A stretch of DNA of 64,000 nt from contig CP136069.1 in NCBI GenBank assembly GCA_032622095.1, positions 161,437,043 through 161,501,042 on the forward strand, in the 5' to 3' direction. Below the pieces are notes generated by a model that saw nothing but the letters and a program-made list of their open reading frames with translations, made no database searches and was not told the DNA's origin. This document shows positions 35,213 to 47,196 of this stretch, in pieces (within the stretch, counting starts at the first letter, position 1; each line of letters starts with the position of its first letter). This DNA comes from Siphonodentalium dalli. Taxonomy: Eukaryota > Mollusca > Scaphopoda > Gadilida > Siphonodentaliidae. Made by a program: the position numbers and the translations under genes.

Positions 35213-35575
35213 TTAAGGTCAATCCACACCGGACGCGAGCGCGCGATTATAACGTCCGTTTTCTGTCGTCCGTAGCAGTTCAAAGCGCGCGATTTTTATG
35301 TTCACACCGCAAGCGACTGAATCACTAACAACAAGGCGATCACAGCAGTGAATTTATGCTTCGTCGATTTCTCGCTTTTATTTGTGGCAAACCAGCGGGA
35401 TAATTGGGTCGCTACCAAAGAGGATATTTATACGGTCGTATTCCTCCTATAGTTGAAGGCGAGGCATTCATTCGACATCGCGATAACAAGGCGGTGGAGG
35501 ACTTTAGCGACATGCTGACAACTAAAGTGCAAGGATAAATGAGAAGAGAAAATGTCTGGCAAGATTGACCCTTAC
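35213..35575 (+). mobile_element. Short member of the GC-rich TIR family
   Basis: Starts TTAAGGTCAATCCACACCGG and follows the left arm and interior of the 33319 element. It ends near 35575 with ATTGACCCTTAC, which is complementary to the terminal word. The inner region has GGCAAACCAGCGGGATAATT and GAGGACTTTAGCGACATGCT in the same order as at 33480-33640. Confidence 0.65.
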
Positions 35576-35589
35576 ACTAGATTTTCGCC

Positions 35590-35890
35590 GATAGTTAGTT
35601 TAGTTTAGTTTAAACATATTTATTTGTCTAATTTATATAACACATGATATATAACACATACATATTTTATACAGACAATGGGATTGGAGGACAAGTGCTG
35701 ACTCACTTATTACTCTGTCGGAAAGCGGGCTGAAAATATATTTCACTGTAGATTACGATGTGAATGTAGCAACTTGCTATTCGATAAGGTCCTAAATCAC
35801 ATTACAAATTCAAAAGACTGCACCTGTGGAAACGGTGAAGAATATGCCTTTCATTATTTATGTGATTGCCACCTACATGCAATCCTTATC
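35590..35890 (-). mobile_element. 5'-inverted LINE insertion
   Basis: The minus strand ends in TTTAAACTAAACTAAACTAA (35595-35630), a LINE-like repeated tail with AATAAA. Directly upstream of this tail segment, 35723-35884 is the LINE C-terminal coding segment (GKRAENIFHCRLRCEC, CTCGNGEE) but in plus orientation. The same segment exists in minus orientation at 36236-36413. Tail and coding part facing opposite ways is what twin priming produces. Confidence 0.6.
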
Positions 35891-38290
35891 ATATGTTATT
35901 ACACTGAAAAATAAATAATAAGTAATGGCAAAGCAACATGACTACCAAAACAAGTTGAACATATATACATATCACAGGTCACCCCCACCCCCGAGTTAGT
36001 CGTAAGTTTGTATGTATATATATGTTTAAAGTCGAGTTTGTTTGTTTCGTTTGCTGGCTTGTACGTATCATTATTTGGAGGAGTTAGTCAACAGAATCCT
36101 GATTTGTCTCGCGTATGAATAACTGTACAGCTAAGACAATTTTCATGTTGTCACAATCAGGTATTGTAGGATTTCCATAAAGCAAAATATTTAATGAATA
36201 AATATTGTAAGGAAATAATTTATTTAATAGACGAATTCTTGGGATTGAATGTAGGTGGCAATCACATAAATAATGAAAGGCATTTTCTTCACCGTTTCCA
36301 CAGGTGCAGTCTTTTGAATTTGTAATGTGATTTAGGACCTTATCGAATAGCAAGTTGCTACATTCACATCGTAATCTACAGTGAAATATATTTTCAGCCC
36401 GCTTTCCGACAGAGTAATACTTTGGTGGCTTGGATGTTATGTGTTTAATTTTGTTTACATAACATTGGAGGGGGAGATATCGAATCTCAATTATGGTTGT
36501 ATTCCAGTTTTTAGACACGTGGGCATGAATGTAGACTCCATTCGTTTGGAATTGGGTTTGATATGTATAAAGTTTGACACAAATCTCGTATCGTGGTCGC
36601 TTATGTCTGAAAATTTGGGGGGAAGTAAGTCGACTAAATATTTGGGCATTTTGTGATTGACAATTTTATGGAAAAGTGAAAAACTCTTTAATTGCCTTCT
36701 ATCTGAGAGTGTTTCCCAACCAATTTCGGTTAGTAGGCGTTTGTGGGATGCTGATCTCGTGCAGCCACTTATTATTCGTGCAGCCTCATATTCTACATCA
36801 TCAAGTTGTTTAATTAACTTATCTGGTGCACCAGCCCAAACAATACTCGCATATTCCATGATTGGACGTACGTGTGATAAATAGAGGATTTCAAGAGTTT
36901 TGCGGTTCAAAATATACTTCAGTCATCGTAGTTGGGATAATGTAGCATAAGCTCTGGTACATACATTTTCTATATAACTGTCCCATGTTAATTCGTCATC
37001 TATCTCCATGCCTAGATACGTGTACTGTTTAGAGTATTCGAGTTGCAATCCATCAAAGACTATATTCTGTCTCTCATGGTTTTGTGAACTTGTGACTTGT
37101 GTCGTCCGCGTATTATCTAACATGCGATTTAATCATGTCTGCAATGTCATTTATATAGATTAAAAAGAGCAAGGGGCCGACCACATACCCTTGTGGGACC
37201 CCTGCCGTTATTGGCGAATATTTTGAAAAACTAGAATTTATTTGCACCGTTTGCTGTCGCCCTTCGAGATAATTTGTAAACCATTTAAGCAGAGTGTCTG
37301 TTATTCCATTGTGTTTTAGCTTAAGTAAAAGACCTTGGTGCCATACTTTGTCAAAAGCTTTCGAGATGTCAAAGAAAACAGCGCACGTGCTTTGTTAATT
37401 GTCTACAGCGTGGTGTATATATTGTGAAATATTTCAATAAGTTGTAGTTCAGTACTGTGACCTGGTATAGACCTGGATTGGTATTTGTATAATAAGTTGT
37501 TTAAATTTAAATGATTAAAGACTTTGTTTTCTAGTATTTTACCAACACAACTTATTAGTGAGATGGCACGATAGTTGTTTGGATCAATGACGGTCACCAT
37601 TTTTAAATATTGGTATTATGTTTGCCCTTTTCCATGCTTCGGGAATCAGCATGCAGCTCTTAAAAGATTTATTAAAAAATATAACGTGGGGGTTTACTGA
37701 TGGAGCTACATGTTTCCCTGAGCAATTTATTGTTTATCCAACCAGGACCGTTTGCATTTTTAACAGGAAGGCATTTTAGGATTTCAAGAATGTCATTTTC
37801 ATTTGTCTTAATTTCATTTAAAAACGCATGAGTTCTATCTGAAAAGATCGGTGGCTCCTTTTTATTAGTTTCTAGTGTGCTGTGTTTAGTGACTATCGCA
37901 TTGAGGACTCCGCTTTGTGTATGTCATCTTCGATATATGTATTACCCGATTTCAGTATAGGAATTGTATTGTCGGTCGAAAAATTGCTTAGTAGTTGTTT
38001 GACAGTGTGCCAGAATTGTTTTGGTTTATAGTTCAAGCTTAAAATTTCATCTAGATCATTCATTTATCTTTCCTTTGCTGCTTTTTTTAAGTCGTTAACT
38101 TTGTTTCGTACCAACTTGTATGTTTTCCAGTCAGACTCCCTATTTCTGAGAACTGCCAGTTTTTTAAGTCGGTCGCGTTTTCTGATGTGTTTTCTGATGA
38201 TACCATCAAACCAAGGTTTGTCACGTTTTCTGATTGTTTCATTATTTCATGGTACGGTATGTGTTTTTTTTGGGTTAGTCTCACTTTGCA
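35891..38290 (-). pseudogene. LINE ORF2 relic: linker, RT and C-terminus
   Basis: From 38290 down: post-endonuclease linker (KKLAVLRNRESDWKTYKLVR type, 38090-38240), LNYKPKQFWHTVK (38000-38045), RT finger block IPEAWKRANIIPIF (near 37620-37660), NNYRAISLISCVGKILE (37540-37590), a block with FFDISKAFDKVWHQGLLLK (37310-37380; first catalytic Asp), AGVPQG and GPLLFLIYINDI (37140-37205), YADD at 37101-37112, then thumb (YLGMEIDDELTWDSYIENV) and a C-terminus with GCTRSASHKRLL and a Cys-rich CTCGNGEENAFHYLCDCH. Stops and frameshifts occur near 36500, 36915, 37125, 37385, 37600 and 37900. Endonuclease is absent; the 5' end stops near 38290. The family is CR1/jockey-like. Confidence 0.82.
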
Positions 38291-38478
38291 GACATGCGGC
38301 AGGGGGTTAACTCAAGGTGCGACCGGTTGTGGTGTTACAACGCTGGCAATTAGGCCGATCCAAGTTAAGTGTTGTGTTCGGGCCAACTTGTTTATACTAA
38401 GGCCACGGTAACCGTTGTCACTCGTTTTTCGCGCATATGTAACTAATGTTCACAGTGAATATTTAATGTTGTGTCCAG

Positions 38479-39899
38479 GCAAATTCTCTAGTTAATGCAT
38501 CGTTTATTCCAAACAGCAGGGGCGGCAGGCATCTCATCTACGACGGCAACAAATACAGAGGCAGATCTCGGCGTGTGGAAAATATTCATTGGGTTTGTTG
38601 TGTAAAGACTTGTAGTGCTACTATTAATACAAAGAATGCCATTGTTTCGTCAGCGGGAACTCCTCATAACCATATAACAGATTTTGAACAAGATTTTGTG
38701 GACATGTTTGTATCAAACCTGAAATCGGCAGTGCGGAATGACTGTAACACAGTTTCATGAATCTACCAAGAATAGATGACTTCGCTCAGAACAGACGAAA
38801 CCGACCCAATGTTGATCAGCAAAGTGCCAACGTTTTACAGTATGAAATCATGCTATACCGTTCTCGTTTCAAAATCACACCAATTCTTCCGAAAGCCTGT
38901 GTCGATATCAACTTGCCTGAGCAATATACCACTACAACCGCGAACGAAAACTTACTTCTTGCATCCGATGGTGGAAGTGACAGGATATTGATCTTCGCAA
39001 CAGACAGCAACCTTAGGTTCCTTGCCGATGCTGATCGTTTCTACGCCGATGGTACATTCGAGAAATATCCCAACGTGTTTCTTCAAATATATTCAGTCCA
39101 CGCGTTTGTCGGCAGTATAATGGTTCCCCTGGTTTATGGACTCCTGCCGAACAAGACGCAACAAACATACATCAGATTATTTGGTCTTCTCAAGCAAAAC
39201 TCAGCAGAATTAGGAATCAACCTTTCACCGACATGTATCATCACCGATTACGAAAATGATGCTCAGAACGCGCTACGATTGACTTTCTCGACGGCCATAA
39301 TCAAAGATTGCCTTTTCCACTATAGCCAGTGTGTAATGAAATATGCCACGAAAACATGCAGGATGAAGAAAGAATACGACCACAACGACCCAATCGTGAA
39401 ACCATTAATCAGAAGAGCCATCGCGCTGCCATTTCTACCGGTTGACGTGATTAGCGATGCTTGGTTCACCACAATCGAAGAGAACGACATTTCACTGAAC
39501 CACGACCAACAAGTCGACCCCAGGGTAACGCAATTTACAGACCACATGACAACCTTCTGGGTGGAGGGCGACCACGGAAGAATAATGTGGAACCACTTTG
39601 ACACTGTTGGGCCAAGGACCACGAACCACGTAGAAGGGTGGCACAGAAAACTACAACTGATGATAGCGGGCTCCCATCCAAACATATTCCGGCTGATAGA
39701 CTTCATAAAGAAGGAACAAGCATTCAATGAATGTTAAATATTACAGATAAGTGCGGGCGGCAAAGTGAACCCACAGAAAAGAAAGTATCGTGCCTTGGAA
39801 AATTCAAGACGGCATTTCAAGAGAGTGTACTTGGCAGGCGAAATAGTAGTCATTAAGAGGATTATTCACACCTCTACCCTAACCTACCGAAAACAATAG
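38479..39899 (+). pseudogene. FLYWCH-MULE transposase, one frameshift and one premature stop
   Basis: The first part (38479-38757) is a FLYWCH zinc finger: SRGGRHLIYDGNKYR, then HWVCCVKTCSATI and TPHNH, giving the W-x-C..C..H-x-H ligand set used for DNA binding. The frame then shifts by one base at about 38757. The catalytic part follows, with FYADGTFEKYP (Asp), IITDYENDAQNAL (Asp) and TNHVEGWHRKL (Glu), the MULE DDE set. TAA at 39735-39737 interrupts it, but the same frame continues with SAGGKVNPQKRKYRAL to TAG at 39899, the normal family C-terminus. Upstream the frame closes at 38464; TGTGTCCAG at 38470-38478 could be a splice acceptor. It would cut and join DNA at element ends, but as read it is interrupted twice. 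Confidence 0.85.
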
Positions 39900-40249
39900 G
39901 GTCCGAATCGGCATCTCCAGTTTAGACCTAGTTTAAACTACCAGTTTAAACTGGGTTTTAGTAGTAAAACCAAGTTTTTCTCCACCGCTGGGACGACATA
40001 TATTTGGTCGATTGCGTCACCTGTGGGCCACACTTGTCCAATTTCAAGGATAGGGGGCGTGGTCTGTCTGTTTATTGTCGTTACTTGTCAATTCATTGTC
40101 CGGTCTAACGACCTGTTGTCGCTATCTAACCTTCTAATCAGGCGAATAACCCGTGCGCTTTGAGAAATAACGACGAATGCACTGTATGTTGTATAACGGT
40201 TAAATATTATCTAATATCATGGACGAACATGACTTTCGGAACTCAAAAA
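39900..40249. other. 3' flank of the MULE gene with a half-copy of the palindromic MITE
   Basis: 39899-39985 has GTCCGAATCGGCATCTCCAG and TAGTTTAAACTaccAGTTTAAAC-type sequence, which matches, in reverse, the central part of the MITE at 42158-42494. The rest is unique sequence. Confidence 0.55.
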
Positions 40250-41076
40250 TATCTCTTGAGGGCATGGGTGGGGGCCCGCCACACATGCCCCATAGACCAC
40301 CATCCCTCCCCGGGGGTACCATCCGGACGGGTGAAAATGGGGTATGGACCATTTTCGAGAACGGGAAGGATTTCGGCGAATTTGACGACATGAATCGGTG
40401 GCGCGCCCAAAATACCAGATAGAAACATCACCCCTCACCCCGGGAGAACTGAGGTATGGTAAGGATTTAGGCTAATTAATTTGGCAGCAGGAGTGGGTGG
40501 CCCGACCAAAATACACCGTAGAACCCCCTACCACCCACCCTCACCGGGGGGTGGGGTGGGGTGCCACAGAGGAGGTGGAAATGGGGTACGCCCAAATACC
40601 GAATAAAAACACCCCAGCCCTCACCCCCGGGGAAGGGTACATCAAATAACCACCGTAAACACCACACCCCTCACATCCGGACTATGTTCGAGAACGATAA
40701 GGATTTCGGCCAATTTGACGACAGGGGTGTGTGGCCCGCTACAAATATCCCATAGAAGCACCCTACCCTCATACCTGGAGGGTACCACCCTGACGGGTGA
40801 AAATGGGGTATGGGGCATTTTATTCCTTATTCGCAAAAACATGCCTCTGTCGGTCAATATTACGGCATGTGCCCGCCCCAAATATCCCATATAAACACCC
40901 CACCCTCAACCGGGTGTCAGAAAGCGGTATATGGACCGTTATCGAGACCGGTACGGATTTCGGCCAATATGACGGCATTGGTGGGCGGCCCGTCCTTAAA
41001 TATAGTCCATAGAAACACCCCCACACTCACCGCGGGTGGTTCTACCCGAGCGGGTGAAAATCGGGTATGGACCCGG
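40250..41076 (+). repeat. Array of diverged ~132-bp repeats, plus orientation
   Basis: About six units. Landmarks: GGTATGGACCATTTTCGAGA, ACGGTAAGGATTTCGGCCAA, TTTGACGxCAxGxGTGGGxGGCCCG, CCATAGAAACACCCCACCCT and a G-rich CCCGGGGGTACCACC. Units diverge from one another by well over 10 percent and have indels. All open frames across the array are repeat-driven. Confidence 0.88.
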
Positions 41077-41629
41077 GGTGCGGGTTGGGGTGTTTCTATG
41101 GGGGGGGGGGCATTTGGGGTATGACACCCACCGTTCTCGAAAATGGTCGATACCCTATTTCACCCATCGGGGTGGTACCCCGGGTGAGGGTGCTTCTAGG
41201 GGGTAGTTGGAGCGGGATACCCACTCATGACATCAAATTGACCGAAATCCTTACCGTTCTCGAAAATGGTACATACCCCATTTTCACCTCCTGTGGTGGT
41301 TCCCCCAGGGTTGAGGGTGCATGGGCTGTTTTCTATGGGACATTTGAGCGGGCCATCCATCCATGCCGTCAAATCGGCCATAAATCCTTACCGGTCTCGA
41401 AAATGGCCCATATCCCATGTCCACCCCCGATGTGAGGGTGGGGTGTTTCTATGGGTTATTTGGGGCGGGCCACACACCCATACCATCAAATTGGCCGAAA
41501 TCCTTACAGTTCTCCAAAATGGTCCATACTCCATTCCCCCTCAGGGTGGTTGTTACCCTCCCCCGGGTGAGGGCTGGGGTGTCTCTGGTGGGTATTTAGG
41601 CGGGCCACCAACCCATGCGTCAAATTGAC

Positions 41630-41953
41630 GGAAAGAGACCTTTTTGTGAATAAGGAATCAGTTTCAAAAGTTATGTTCGTGTCTAACGTGTCAAACTGAT
41701 CAGTCCGATCCACCCATGCTCTCAGTCCCCAAAGCGACATCCGACCGAGCGAATTGTAAACAAACATATATAGCAAGAAATCATCCATCACACTGGCACA
41801 TATTTTGTTAGAATTTATCTCATAAGTACCGACATCGCCTCCCCGAATTCCACTAAGACTCTCCTGCATGTACATTGAGTGACAAACGCCCAAGCATAAA
41901 CGCCTCCCCAATTCAAAATAAACATTCCCATATACGCGAAGAAACAACATCAA
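41630..41953 (-). CDS. Unassigned open frame in the spacer of unit A
   Basis: A minus-strand ATG at about 41953 starts a frame that stays open into the array (to 41504). Its first 108 or so residues come from unique spacer sequence and look unlike the repeat: a Cys/Met-rich start and GDVGTYEINSNK. I do not recognise a family. A possible acceptor CATGCAG lies near 41867. The same frame recurs in unit B (43640-43963). It may be a captured exon or chance. Confidence 0.2.
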
Positions 41954-42157
41954 TACTGGGCGAAAAAAATAGACCGAATAATTAAACCCACAAAACTAGA
42001 TTTTAGTAAAACCTTGGGTAGGGTGGTTTAACTTTGATGTTTTTTCAAAGTATATTTAATGGTATATTTTCAAGTATGGTACGTATAAATCATATATACA
42101 GAAGCTTATACTGATGATTACACAGCCAAATCACCACAAACAATTAGTAATATTACC

Positions 42158-42494
42158 ATAACTTTATCACGTCATTAAAATCTAGTTTCAATTGAGATCG
42201 AATTCCACAAACTTAAACTGAGTTTATCACAAAACTGGGTTTAACTACACTAAAACCCAGTTTTACTCCCATAAACCTAGTTTAACTACAGTAAAACCAA
42301 GTTTAAATCCTACTTAAACCTAGTTTAAACTGGAGTTAAACCTGGTCTAGAATAAAACCTAGTCTAAACCAGAGATTCCGATTCGGACAACTGGGTTTTA
42401 TTGTAGTTAAACCAAGTGTTGTGATAAACTCAGTTTAAGTTTGTGGAATTCGATCTCAATTAAAAACTAGTTTTTATTGACGTGATAAAGTTAT
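42158..42494. mobile_element. 337-bp palindromic MITE in unit A
   Basis: Ends ATAACTTTATCACGTCA and its complement TGACGTGATAAAGTTAT. The inverted arms of about 90 bp share GAGATCGAATTCCACAAACT and TTAAACTGAGTTTATCACAA. The centre is rich in CTAGTTTAAAC and TGGTCTAGA-type words. Confidence 0.85.
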
Positions 42495-43087
42495 GCTATT
42501 GGAGAACTGTAAGGATTTCGGCCAATTTGATGGTATGGGTGGGCGGCTCGCCCCAAATAACCCATAGAAACACCCCATCCTCACATCCGGGGGGGGTACC
42601 ACCGAGGGGGTGAACACGGGATATGGACCATTTTCGAGACCGGTAAGGATTTCGGCCAATTTGACGGCATGGATGGATGGCCCGCTCAAATGTCCCATAG
42701 AAACAGCCCATCCCTCAACGCTGGGGGAACCACCCCAGGAGGTGAAAATGGGGTATGGACCATTTTCGAGAACGGTAAGGATTTCGGTCAATTTGACGTC
42801 AGGAGTGTGTGTAGCCCGCTCCAACTACCCCTAGAAACACCCTCATCCGGGAGTACAACCCCGAGGACGGTGGGTGGCACATCCCAAATGCCCCCCCCAT
42901 AGAAACACCCCAACCCGCACCCCGCGTCCATACCCCATTTTCACCCGCGGTGGGGGTGGGGTTTTTCCTTGGACTATATTTGAGGGCGGGCAGCCCACCA
43001 ATGCCGTCATATTGGACGAAATCCTTACCGTTCTCGATAACGGTCCATACCCAATTTCGACACTGAACAATGGTTGGGCCACTCTTG

Positions 43088-45100
43088 AGGTGCGGGTTGG
43101 GGTGTTTCTATGGGGGGGGGCATTTGGGGTATGACACCCACCGTTCTCGAAAATGGTCGATACCCTATTTCACCCATCGGGGTGGTACCCCGGGTGAGGG
43201 TGCTTCTAGGGGGTAGTTGGAGCGGGATACCCACTCATGACATCAAATTGACCGAAATCCTTACCGTTCTCGAAAATGGTACATACCCCATTTTCACCTC
43301 CTGTGGTGGTTCCCCCAGGGTTGAGGGTGCATGGGCTGTTTTCTATGGGACACTTGAGCGGGCCATCCATCCATGCCGTCAAATCGGCCATAAATCCTTA
43401 CCGGTCTCGAAAATGGCCCATATCCCATGTCCACCCCCGATGTGAGGGTGGGGTGTTTCTATGGGTTATTTGGGGCGGGCCACACACCCATACCATCAAA
43501 TTGGCCGAAATCCTTACAGTTCTCCAAAATGGTCCATACTCCATTCCCCCTCAGGGTGGTTGTTACCCTCCCCCGGGTGAGGGCTGGGGTGTCTCTGGTG
43601 GGTATTTAGGCGGGCCACCAACCCATGCGTCAAATTGACGGAAAGAGACCTTTTTGTGAATAAGGAATCAGTTTCAAAAGTTATGTTCGTGTCTAACGTG
43701 TCAAACTGATCAGTCCGATCCACCCATGCTCTCAGTCCCCAAAGCGACATCCGACCGAGCGAATTGTAAACAAACATATATAGCAAGAAATCATCCATCA
43801 CACTGGCACATATTTTGTTAGAATTTATCTCATAAGTACCGACATCGCCTCCCCGAATTCCACTAAGACTCTCCTGCATGTACATTGAGTGACAAACGCC
43901 CAAGCATAAACGCCTCCCCAATTCAAAATAAACATTCCCATATACGCGAAGAAACAACATCAATACTGGGCGAAAAAAATAGACCGAATAATTAAACCCA
44001 CAAAACTAGATTTTAGTAAAACCTTGGGTAGGGTGGTTTAACTTTGATGTTTTTTCAAAGTATATTTAATGGTATATTTTCAAGTATGGTACGTATAAAT
44101 CATATATACAGAAGCTTATACTGATGATTACACAGCCAAATCACCACAAACAATTAGTAATATTACCATAACTTTATCACGTCATTAAAATCTAGTTTCA
44201 ATTGAGATCGAATTCCACAAACTTAAACTGAGTTTATCACAAAACTGGGTTTAACTACACTAAAACCCAGTTTTACTCCCATAAACCTAGTTTAACTACA
44301 GTAAAACCAAGTTTAAATCCTACTTAAACCTAGTTTAAACTGGAGTTAAACCTGGTCTAGAATAAAACCTAGTCTAAACCAGAGATTCCGATTCGGACAA
44401 CTGGGTTTTATTGTAGTTAAACCAAGTGTTGTGATAAACTCAGTTTAAGTTTGTGGAATTCGATCTCAATTAAAAACTAGTTTTTATTGACGTGATAAAG
44501 TTATGCTATTGGAGAACTGTAAGGATTTCGGCCAATTTGATGGTATGGGTGGGCGGGTCGCCCCAAATAACCCATAGAAACACCCCATCCTCACATCCGG
44601 GGGGGGGTACCACCGAGGGGGTGAACACGGGATATGGACCATTTTCGAGACCGGTAAGGATTTCGGCCAATTTGACGGCATGGATGGATGGCCCGCTCAA
44701 ATGTCCCATAGAAACAGCCCATCCCTCAACGCTGGGGGAACCACCACAGGAGGTGAAAATGGGGTATGGACCATTTTCGAGAACGGTAAGGATTTCGGTC
44801 AATTTGACGTCAGGAGTGTGTGTAGCCCGCTCCAACTACCCCTAGAAACACCCTCATCCGGGGGTACAACCCCGAGGACGGTGGGTGGCACATCCCAAAT
44901 GCCCCCCCCCCCATAGAAACACCCCAACCCGCACCCCGCGTCCATACCCCATTTTCACCCGCGGTGGGGGTGGGGTTTTTCCTTGGACTATATTTGAGGG
45001 CGGGCAGCCCACCAATGCCGTCATATTGGACGAAATCCTTACCGTTCTCGATAACGGTCCATACCCAATTTCGACACTGAACAATGGTTGGGCCACTCTT
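43088..45100. repeat. 2.01-kb tandem unit B
   Basis: Copy of unit A with only scattered single-base differences (for example CATTTGAGCG against CACTTGAGCG near 41354/43364, and GGCGGCTCG against GGCGGGTCG near 42541/44551), plus length changes in G or C runs. It ends at CCACTCTTGAGG, after which unique sequence begins (ATTGTATTGTGG). Confidence 0.92.
44168..44504. mobile_element. 337-bp palindromic MITE in unit B
   Basis: Same position and sequence as in unit A, so the MITE entered before the 2.01-kb duplication. Confidence 0.85.
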
Positions 45101-46200
45101 GAGGATTGTATTGTGGGAACACAATGAAAGTATGTAACAGCTACCATTGCTGATGCAGTATGTCTCAGTTGGAATGTAGCTAAAGGTCATATTGCGAAGT
45201 ATCTGGGGTGAATTTAATTTGATTAGTAGATTATTGTCCGCATTTATAGGCTTGCTGGTGTGGTGATTTGTTGTAATAATTTGAAGGATTTGTTTGTTTG
45301 TTTTTTTGGCCGGAATTTTAGGTGGAGTATTCATGAAACCAGTATATAAAAAAAAAAATTAATAATTTAAATATGGCTAATAATATGATCTTGAGGGCGT
45401 TACCGTTTCTGACTACGGTTTTCTTGTAACAATAAAACCATGAATGTTTCAACATATATGCGTCACCGGTGATATCTGAATGTATTATTGAGCCTAGGTT
45501 ATGTGTGGGTGTATGACGAGACACCGACGAATAGCTGTTTGAAAACAAATATTGCTACTCGTTTGATCGAAATTAGGATGTTCGCGTCATTGGACTGTTT
45601 TAGAGTCCGTAATCGTTTCCGGGAACAAATTTGGCATAGTATTAAAGGTACTCAATCCGATCAGACGGTCCCCATGTCATTAAGATACAACAACATCTCT
45701 TCAAAATACGCTTTAGTTATCTGCATCGATTTATTGCAACAAACTAGTGATAACCGCTGTCAACTAAGGTATAAAATTTCCCAAAACTTATTATTTTTCA
45801 ACATTTTGTTCAACAAAATATGGCCGTATTATCACATAAGTATCACGTAATTTTGCCGCATTACCACTTCATTTATCCATCTTCATCCGCAATTTTGTCC
45901 GAGACCGTCCGTTTGACCACGTGTTTCTGGGCCACATAAAATTGCACATCTCGAGAAATAACAAACTTCAAAAATCGATATCTGATCAATCTGAGCTTTG
46001 ACGAGTGTATTCCTCGACTCGAATCAAATATGTTTTACCCACGAAACCAAAGAAATAGTAATTTAGAGCGTTAATTCGGATAATGCATCTTTAAAATAAC
46101 TGAAATTGGGACCAGCAAGTTGACCAATCGGCTCGTATGGTTTTCATCTACACCAAGAACAGAGCATATAAACAGTACTCGCTCGACCTATAAACATAAA
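45101..46200. other. No gene seen
   Basis: The plus-strand open frame 45488-45850 (120 codons) has no recognised domain. Sequence is unique within the window. Confidence 0.45.
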
Positions 46201-46325
46201 CTTGAATAGAACTCTGCATCGAGATGGTTGGCGACCTACGCTGTATGTCAAGACTACAAGAGAGACACATCAGATTCAGACGACTAACCATGCTCTGCAA
46301 AATAAAAAACGTACGTCTTTTCTTA
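46200..46325 (+). pseudogene. Small LINE RT C-terminal fragment
   Basis: Plus-strand translation gives SRLQERHIRFRRLTMLCKIKN, which resembles the conserved LINE segment after the RT domain (W-x-x-L-x-x-R-R....R-L-T-M-L-Y-K-I). Only about 40 codons; no other part found nearby. Confidence 0.35.
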
Positions 46326-47195
46326 TTTCAACTGTGTACTCATCCACAAAACCACGCAAATAGTCTGTAAACTATGCTAGTTTCGTCCAGATAATAACCT
46401 CCTCGTTGATTATATGGCCGTATAGTTGAAGTTTCAAATAGCAACTAATATCAGCTAACATGTTCACATTTGGAACTTTCCATAGGGTTACCTATGATAG
46501 GCACGATAGAGTTCTAAAATTGATACCAGGAAGGTTCTGATTGACAAACTTGTAACTGCGCCCGTCAGGCATGCATAGCATACCAAATCAGGAAAATATT
46601 ATACCCAGTATAGCCAGACACTAATGTTATATTTCCAAACGATGTATGTACAACACAGTGAATCCGTTAGTTGTCAATGAAACAGAAACGTGCCATACTC
46701 GAGTCAGCGTAACAATGAACATGTGGTGTTAACCCTACACGTATTTTAATTCGCACAGTACTATTTTTCGCACACCCATCGGTACGCGAATTCAAAACTG
46801 AGCGAAAGATAGTATTACGCGAATTTACATACCAGTAAGATTGTATATGTTTATAAGTTTATAAACATACTATAGTTCTATGATTGACCATGATATCTCA
46901 CCACACCGTGACGTATTTCCTTATTATTCTTCAAATAACTCCATAACATCCATTGTACTCTCCGAGTGTTCTCGGTGTCATCCGTATGGTCAGTTACAGT
47001 TAATATAGTTGTACTTTCTGTTTTATTCGAAACGATTGTTATATTCCAGTCCAATTATGTGGGGAATTTTCAAAATGGCGAAGATGTCCGTCGTGTTATT
47101 AATAACGATTTCATCAGATAAGTGTATAATGTGGCATTTCGTAATTATCACCCGATATTACACATCGCTGAGTGATGTACCCCCAATGAACATGG
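46326..47195. other. No gene seen
   Basis: No coding motif. A diverged relative of the next tandem repeat may lie at 46955-47030. Confidence 0.35.
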
Positions 47196-47196
47196 T

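Larger units (their letters stand above)
41076..43087. repeat. 2.01-kb tandem unit A
   Basis: Consists of a minus-oriented ~132-bp array (about 41090-41640), a spacer of about 850 bp containing a 337-bp palindromic MITE, then a plus-oriented ~132-bp array (about 42495-43087). It is followed immediately by an almost identical unit B; positions are offset by 2010 bp over almost the whole length. Confidence 0.92.

Noticed and set aside
38757-39737. Complete 326-residue MULE protein starting at 38757
   Set aside because: The ATG follows a frameshift; the FLYWCH domain lies upstream in another frame and the C-terminus continues after the TAA, so both ends are artefacts of mutations.
40160-45147. 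Many open frames of 60-174 codons in the satellite region
   Set aside because: They are the ~132-bp repeat read in several frames and repeat with the units; only the unique spacer frame was kept, at low confidence.
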